20,662 nucleotides of DNA from Pleurobrachia bachei. Lineage: Eukaryota; Ctenophora; Tentaculata; Cydippida; Pleurobrachiidae. The stretch lies in contig AVPN01000664.1 in assembly GCA_000695325.1 (NCBI GenBank), positions 1-20,662 of the forward strand. Direction: 5' to 3'. Positions 18,037-20,662 of this stretch are shown piece after piece (the first letter of the stretch is position 1; every line of letters begins with the position of its first letter). The notes beneath the pieces are model-generated. The model was not told where the DNA came from, searched no databases, and saw only the letters and a program-made list of their open reading frames with translations. A program made the position numbers and the translations under genes.

Positions 18037-19632
18037 TCTCTCGTTCTCTCTCTCTCTCCCTCTCTCTATCTCTCTATCTCTCTCTCTCTCCCTCTCCAGG
18101 TGGGAAGATGATTCACAAGTCAAGTTCTGCAAGCAGTGTTACAATGAGTTCGGTGTTTCATTGAGGAAACACCACTGCAGGAATTGTGGAGGTGAGACAT
18201 GATGTGTGTTACATTTAGGATGCCATACATAACAATGTGTTACATTTAGGATGCTGCACGTTATCACGTGTTACATTAAGGGCTTCCCCTATAAGAGGGA
18301 AGAAGATTTAGTTACACTGCAATGGAATTGTAATGGAATACATAGTAATCCTTAGTTACACTGCACTGTAAAGGAAAGGTCACAAAGTGCTAAAGTAGCA
18401 ACACATTGACAAGGCTAGGATTTAGTTGCAAACATTCGTCCTCAAATTCCAGCAAAAAATCAAAATATAACATGTGTTGCACTGCTAAAAGTTGTTATGT
18501 TCAAACCTTATTATTTTATTTTATAACTGTAGTCAGAACCTGGCAAGCTAAAAGTAGGATCCGTTTATAATCGCCGTTAGTACACACACAACTATGTAGT
18601 ACACATGGGAGATCATCCATCAGGAAACACATCAATTTGGCTTTCTTAGACGCTCCTTTTCCGTGAGAGCAATTCAAGCTGTACTATGTATACTATTTAC
18701 TTGCCTAGCTAGACTGTGTTTCGAGTTCGGAGGATTAGAACAATGAACATAAATGTTTGGAGCCGCCAACCCCAACTGAGCGCACTGTCAAATGGGGTAT
18801 GGCGCCGTCATACAGGAACATATTATAACAACTATATAACAACTACAACAGCTTTATAGCTTGGGCACATAAAGTGTTTTATCGCGCTGCACTGTCGCGG
18901 AGATACCGCTTAAAGCAAATGAACGGCCATCACTTCGACATCGTTTATCTGCAACTTATATAATAGAGATCATCTCTGAGATGTACCAATGTTTAGTGTT
19001 ATTGTTAGGGCACACCTCATGAAAACAGAATGAAAGTTATAATGGTGAGACTCGTTACGGCGTTCTCACGAGGAGTTAATGTTACACAATAAATTAAACC
19101 ATTTAAGGGGAAACTTTACTAAATGTAAATAATACTGAGTCTAACACTATACAAAAAGAGAGGCGTTTTAGTAGCGGAAAGGCTATGGGCAAAAGGGCCG
19201 GTGTATGCATCCAAAATATTCCTTCACTAATTTGGGTAAATTTCTGGCGAATTTCACAATACTGGTATGTGAGATAAGGTCTCTTACCTTATCTCACATA
19301 CCAGTATTGGACAATTCGCCAGAAATCTTTTTGGGTGTGTAATTCTAAGAAGATGAATATATTGACAACCCTTATAAAGTCTCTACTAACTTGGTGGGCA
19401 GCAACTTTGCAATCCTCTCACATGATACACTCATAGCCATGGAATAGCAAAGGAATAATATGATGAGTTTATAACATGAATATTGAATAATTCATTGACT
19501 ATGTATGTTCATATTTGTTAAATATTTTCAGGTATATTTTGCGACGAATGTTCAAGTTTTAGAAGTTCAACTCCGGCAAGCAAGGCCAAGGTGCGAGTTT
19601 GCTCACCGTGTAACAAGGAACTTAATCCTTGA
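8096..19632 (+). CDS. EEA1: Early endosome antigen 1 orthologue (Rab5/PI3P tether)
   Basis: Twenty-one exons splice in frame to 1,136 aa (human ~1,411): 8096-8254, 8397-8489, 8646-8708, 8851-8925, 9074-9219, 9467-9607, 10288-10350, 10439-10564, 10624-10710, 10886-11840, 12207-12422, 12622-12753, 12934-13055, 14875-15091, 15649-15758, 16220-16318, 16555-16771, 17261-17370, 17695-17781, 18100-18191, 19532-19632. The N-terminus MFNKFLNRS resembles human MLRRILQRT. The C2H2 finger (C26, C29, H42, H47) is the Rab5-binding module. RWYAAELQKELEK and DVEVLKQEL match human blocks. Residues ~80-1070 are mainly coiled coil. The FYVE finger (1074-1136) keeps WEDD, RKHHCR, CxxC pairs and RVC for PI3P. EEA1 dimers tether early endosomes before fusion. 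Exons 14-15 occur twice, in frame. The donor of exon 19 of this list (17782, gttact) is weak but keeps the frame into FYVE. Confidence 0.92.
8220..8301 (+). repeat. 41-bp tandem duplication across the EEA1 exon 1 splice donor
   Basis: Positions 8220-8260 and 8261-8301 are near-identical. They include the last 35 bases of exon 1 and its donor, so two GT donors stand 41 bp apart (gag|gtaggg and gag|gtatag). Use of the second donor would read gta ggg acc ata TAA and stop at once. The first donor must therefore be the productive one. Confidence 0.9.
9220..9466 (+). repeat. EEA1 intron 5, degenerate cactaccc minisatellite
   Basis: The intron carries many imperfect copies of the words cccactaccc and ccactgccc, interleaved with tctctccc. 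Its end holds two acceptor-like words, ctgtag|tacactaccc (9439) and ctgtag|tacatcaacg (9466), 27 nt apart. The downstream one gives the exon 6 start used here. Confidence 0.6.
9671..9692 (+). repeat. (CT)n microsatellite in EEA1 intron 6
   Basis: A pure CT run of about 11 repeats on the EEA1 sense strand. It is the first of three such runs in the same intron. Confidence 0.9.
9695..10206 (+). repeat. 256-bp tandem repeat, two copies, in EEA1 intron 6
   Basis: Copy 1 is 9695-9950 and copy 2 is 9951-10206, offset 256 bp and almost identical (for example agaaacgcct versus agacacgcct). Each ends in a (CT)n run (9917-9950 and 10171-10215). A shorter, diverged third relative occurs at about 9612-9670 (gggtgtttgtct). 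Together with the leading (CT)n run this is a short array. The arrangement suggests slippage or unequal exchange anchored by (CT)n. No exon is seen in it. Confidence 0.9.
10171..10215 (+). repeat. (CT)n microsatellite upstream of EEA1 exon 7
   Basis: A pure CT run of about 22 repeats lies some 70 nt upstream of the exon 7 acceptor at 10287, on the sense strand. Confidence 0.9.
11841..12206 (+). other. EEA1 intron 10, no other gene seen
   Basis: 366 bp between the large coiled-coil exon and exon 11. Its end carries two copies of gttttccagga, with acceptors at 12180 and 12206 spaced 26 nt apart. Only the downstream one keeps the frame. A stretch after tttcag at 11880 looks exon-like, but frame 0 meets a stop within six codons. 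Confidence 0.5.
13056..14874 (+). other. EEA1 intron 13, host of a nested antisense gene
   Basis: This is the longest EEA1 intron (1,819 bp). It contains the BK-beta-like gene on the opposite strand (13291-13935). The remainder, 13936-14752, is AT-rich and would hold that gene's promoter. I see no further exon or RNA gene there. From 14753 it enters the duplicated exon 14-15 segment. Confidence 0.7.
13291..13935 (-). CDS. BK-channel beta-subunit-like two-TM membrane protein
   Basis: This is a single-exon gene of 214 aa on the strand opposite to EEA1, wholly inside its intron 13. Topology: short N-terminus, TM1 at about residues 7-27, a ~130-residue extracellular loop with six cysteines (41, 57, 67, 99, 106, 138), TM2 at about 157-186, then a basic cytoplasmic tail. 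Sequons lie at N48 and N114. Loop motifs follow the KCNMB order: YFPCLEV (human QYPCLQV), CFMIPPGC (CSYIPKC) and FKCYGSPG...VLL (FSCYSDPEG...VIL). KCNMB subunits assemble with the Slo1 BK channel and tune its calcium and voltage gating at the plasma membrane. The match is from memory, by motif spacing and topology. Another Cys-rich two-TM family is possible. The start is the first ATG (13933-13935), with a second Met next to it. Confidence 0.65.
   Translation of the reverse strand: MMHPIKILTGLLLLSVIVLTLTIFLVGYPTLYSSRYYEGACELLTRTNLTYTTPKPCPGRIDSYFPCLEVRARFYKDYRTSTIRDGPFAVDNRALELGCFMIPPGCYSAATTSNNTATVESTWLKYQAEFMSRDHFKCYGSPGMSTVLLSIEGVIATPMFVGYIAVAVPGVMVVLTVVGLVWVAWRKRMGKDGAVVEGRADNGRESGITKGTNV
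15052..15133 (+). repeat. 41-bp tandem duplication at the end of EEA1 exon 14 (copy 1)
   Basis: Positions 15052-15092 and 15093-15133 repeat the last 40 exon bases. The donor GT used here (15092-15093) is formed exactly at the junction between the two copies. The second unit keeps caa|gtaagt, which matches the donor of the other exon 14 copy (caa|gtaaat at 16772). Reading on through the second unit gives gtg agc aca ttg gtg TAA. Confidence 0.9.
15473..15589. repeat. Foldback hairpin element in EEA1 intron (copy 1)
   Basis: Outer arms gagaagtaatatacttagct and the complement of agctataagtattacttctc pair imperfectly. An inner pair, agctgtatttcttc with gaagaaatatagct, forms a second stem. The 117-bp unit looks like a non-autonomous foldback element. 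It recurs in the second segment copy at 17089-17205, having been duplicated with it. Confidence 0.65.
15827..16183. mobile_element. MITE-like element with ~27-bp terminal inverted repeats and TTA duplication
   Basis: A 357-bp non-coding element. The left end ccccctagttccacgggcag and the complement of the right end (accccttgttccatgggcag) match closely. Both sides are flanked by TTA (15824-15826 and 16184-16186). The interior is full of inverted copies of gaattacgcc / ggcgtaattc (about 16050-16160), so the element can fold strongly. A TTA target duplication is typical of PIF/Harbinger-type DNA transposons. There is no transposase, so it would move in trans. It lies in the intron between exons 15 and 16 and is absent from the second segment copy. 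Confidence 0.6.
16381..16434 (+). repeat. (CT)n microsatellite before the second exon 14-15 copy
   Basis: A nearly pure CT run of about 54 bp ending exactly where the second segment copy begins (ctgattggg at 16433). The microsatellite may have served as the breakpoint or insertion site of the duplication. Confidence 0.9.
16433..17436 (+). repeat. EEA1 exon 14-15 segment, copy 2
   Basis: About 1,004 bp, 1,680 bp downstream of copy 1. It holds a second exon 14 (16555-16771, 217 nt) and exon 15 (17261-17370, 110 nt), with the same phases and good splice sites. Copy 2 lacks the 41-bp exon-end duplication and carries a ~10-bp insertion in the intron near 17075. Exon 14 differs at about seven codons, all synonymous. 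Confidence 0.93.
17089..17205. repeat. Foldback hairpin element in EEA1 intron (copy 2)
   Basis: The same 117-bp imperfect hairpin as at 15473-15589, duplicated with its host segment. The two copies are nearly identical. Confidence 0.65.
17934..18099 (+). repeat. (CT)n/(TCTA) tract forming the polypyrimidine tract of the FYVE exon
   Basis: About 165 bp of CT repeats with interspersed tatct and ccctct words run straight into the acceptor ag at 18098-18099 of the first FYVE exon. The expanded microsatellite is itself the polypyrimidine tract. Confidence 0.9.
18192..19531 (+). other. EEA1 intron 20, splitting the FYVE finger
   Basis: 1,340 bp of AT-rich sequence with no exon seen. It starts with three ~30-bp tandem units sharing the word gtgttacattta (18205, 18236, 18267). 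It also holds a pair of ttagttacactgca repeats (about 18308 and 18352). Towards its end lies the near-perfect hairpin at 19240-19326. Confidence 0.6.
19240..19326. repeat. Near-perfect 87-bp hairpin in the last EEA1 intron
   Basis: Arms 19240-19280 and 19286-19326 pair at 38 of 41 positions. A 24-bp perfect inner stem (to aaggt/acctt) and a 14-bp perfect outer stem are separated by a 3-bp mismatch, and the loop is ctctt. The hairpin is flanked by direct repeats tttgggt (19231-19237 and 19330-19336), which could be a target-site duplication. It is either a young foldback/MITE or a small-RNA precursor. Confidence 0.8.
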
Positions 19633-19791
19633 AGAAATTGTTGAGTATGATGAAGTTTAATTTAATTAGTTAACCGTTATTTAGGACTGATATATTCTTG
19701 TGGTTAATCTGATAAAATGTACTGTTATACAGCTTGCTATATGTCTTAGTGGTAGCTTAGCGCACTTCTGACTCAGTTTCAGTCTTGCAAG

Positions 19792-19986
19792 ACCAAGATC
19801 TTGGTGTAACAATTTCAATGTCAATGTCAACTCAAATTGACTTCAATGGTCATGCCACAAACTGTAAGTGTAACTTACAGTGTAAGTTACACTTACAGTT
19901 ACACTGTACTGGTAACTGCAGTTAAACTCAACTGTAACTGTAAAGTGTAACTGTAACTGTAACTTACACCAAGATCTTGGTGTAAC
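19792..19986. repeat. GTAACT-rich palindromic cluster bounded by a 19-bp direct repeat
   Basis: The word accaagatcttggtgtaac occurs at 19792-19810 and 19968-19986, each containing the palindrome accaagatcttggt. Between them lie many copies of gtaact/agttac and a perfect inverted repeat with 18-bp arms (19860-19877 and 19883-19900) and a 5-nt loop. It lies about 160 bp beyond the EEA1 stop. It may be a simple-sequence expansion or a small non-autonomous element, and could fall in the 3' UTR. Confidence 0.7.
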
Positions 19987-20149
19987 TGTAAGTTACAGTG
20001 TTAGTGTAACTCTTGAGCTCAAATTATGTGGTTTTGAACGTGATATTCCCGATTGTTTTGTATGTGAAAGTGAATGTGATACTAATAGTAAAACTATTGA
20101 AAATATTTATCATTATTTAATGGTTTATTTTTTGAATTTACCGGAAGTT

Positions 20150-20662
20150 GGAATTTTGTAAATCACGTGCCAGCGCGAGTACTTTTTAAAACCGATGCAC
20201 ATGGCGTCGCGCGCGCGGCGCTGGTATTTTGCTCCATGAAAATATAAAATTTATTTCCTTCCTTTTATATAGACTTTCAAATTTCTTCACTCCAGAAAAA
20301 AAGTTGGAATGCGCTGCAATCCCCTCATGCGCGCGACCCCGCAACGATTTCTGTACCTTAACTGGAACTGGAGATATGATTGATTATGTATTCCCCCCCA
20401 GCGCGGCATTCCTTCCAGGCCCTTCATCTTGAAGGGCCTGCAGCGTATGCCAAAAAAAAAAGGCAAGCGTTAAAATCTCAAATCTCGTTGGTGGTGCAGG
20501 CCCGGCTGCTTAAATACACTACAAGGGGGCATGTAGCACAAACCGAACCTCACTGTCCTTCCTAATGAAGGTCTAACGCCAGCGTGTTCCTTTGCGCCCG
20601 GGACAAAAAAATCCCACATTAGGGGCCTGGGCCCCGGTGGGGTGTAAGGGTGGACACTGGAC
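20150..20662. other. 3' end of window, CpG-rich, no gene recognised
   Basis: This tract carries CpG-dense words (gcgcgcgcggcg near 20210, atgcgcgcgacc near 20329), unlike the AT-rich EEA1 3' flank, and a GC palindrome ggggcctgggcccc near 20621. It may belong to the promoter or first exon of a gene beyond the window. I found no convincing exon, tRNA or rRNA in it. Confidence 0.35.
20405..20451. other. Stable hairpin in CpG-rich 3' flank
   Basis: caggcccttca and tgaagggcctg form an 11-bp perfect stem with a 3-nt loop (tct). They are enclosed by an outer ggcat/atgcc pair across small internal loops. An A10 run follows. It does not match the histone stem-loop. Its role is unknown. Confidence 0.6.

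Noticed and set aside
17849-18202. 117-codon frame covering the CT tract and the first FYVE exon
   Set aside because: Only the part from 18100 is exon. The rest is the microsatellite polypyrimidine tract.
1-20662. CRISPR array, tRNA or rRNA genes, integrated virus or retroelement
   Set aside because: No spaced direct repeats of CRISPR type, no tRNA cloverleaf, no rRNA, and no reverse transcriptase, integrase or capsid motifs were seen on either strand. The YqaJ name includes 'viral recombinase', but nothing viral surrounds the gene.

Overview
This is a eukaryotic window. Every gene except two intronless ones is split by GT-AG introns, mostly 50-350 bp, and the gene content is animal: an EEA1 early-endosome tether, a class A 7TM receptor and a BK-channel beta-subunit-like membrane protein. 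Short introns, heavy tandem duplication, (CT)n tracts and a YqaJ-type nuclease gene fit a marine invertebrate. A sponge is my best guess, but the phylum is inference only.

Layout. 1-313: no gene recognised. 314-2218 and 2219-about 4095: two tandem copies (about 1.9 kb) of the promoter and exons 1-7 of a YqaJ/lambda-exonuclease-like gene. Copy A (527-2368) is 3'-truncated. Copy B continues into a large last exon and gives a complete 8-exon gene (2430-5292, 729 aa) with two YqaJ-like domains, the second with degraded catalytic motifs. 4867-5941 and 5942-7016: a 1,075-bp tandem duplication across the convergent 3' ends of the nuclease gene (+) and a 7TM receptor gene (-). It leaves both full genes intact plus an orphan tail of each. 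6605-7639 (-): the full receptor, 344 aa. 7640-8095: divergent intergenic, probably a shared promoter region. 8096-19632 (+): an EEA1 orthologue with 21 in-frame exons, 1,136 aa, from an N-terminal C2H2 finger through coiled coils to a C-terminal FYVE finger. Its intron 13 holds a nested antisense gene (13291-13935), a two-TM BK-beta-like protein. 19633-20662: 3' flank with repeats and hairpins, no gene recognised.

The genes do not form a pathway. EEA1 is a Rab5/PI3P effector of endosome fusion, the other two membrane proteins suggest signalling or excitability, and the YqaJ protein suggests DNA end processing of unknown purpose. What unites the window is local duplication: 1.9-kb, 1.075-kb, about 1.0-kb (EEA1 exons 14-15), 256-bp and two 41-bp direct duplications, plus foldback/MITE-like elements in introns. 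In two of the large duplications the coding differences are almost all synonymous, so each version diverged under selection as coding sequence. Either real unequal exchange between divergent alleles or uncollapsed haplotypes in the assembly would explain this.
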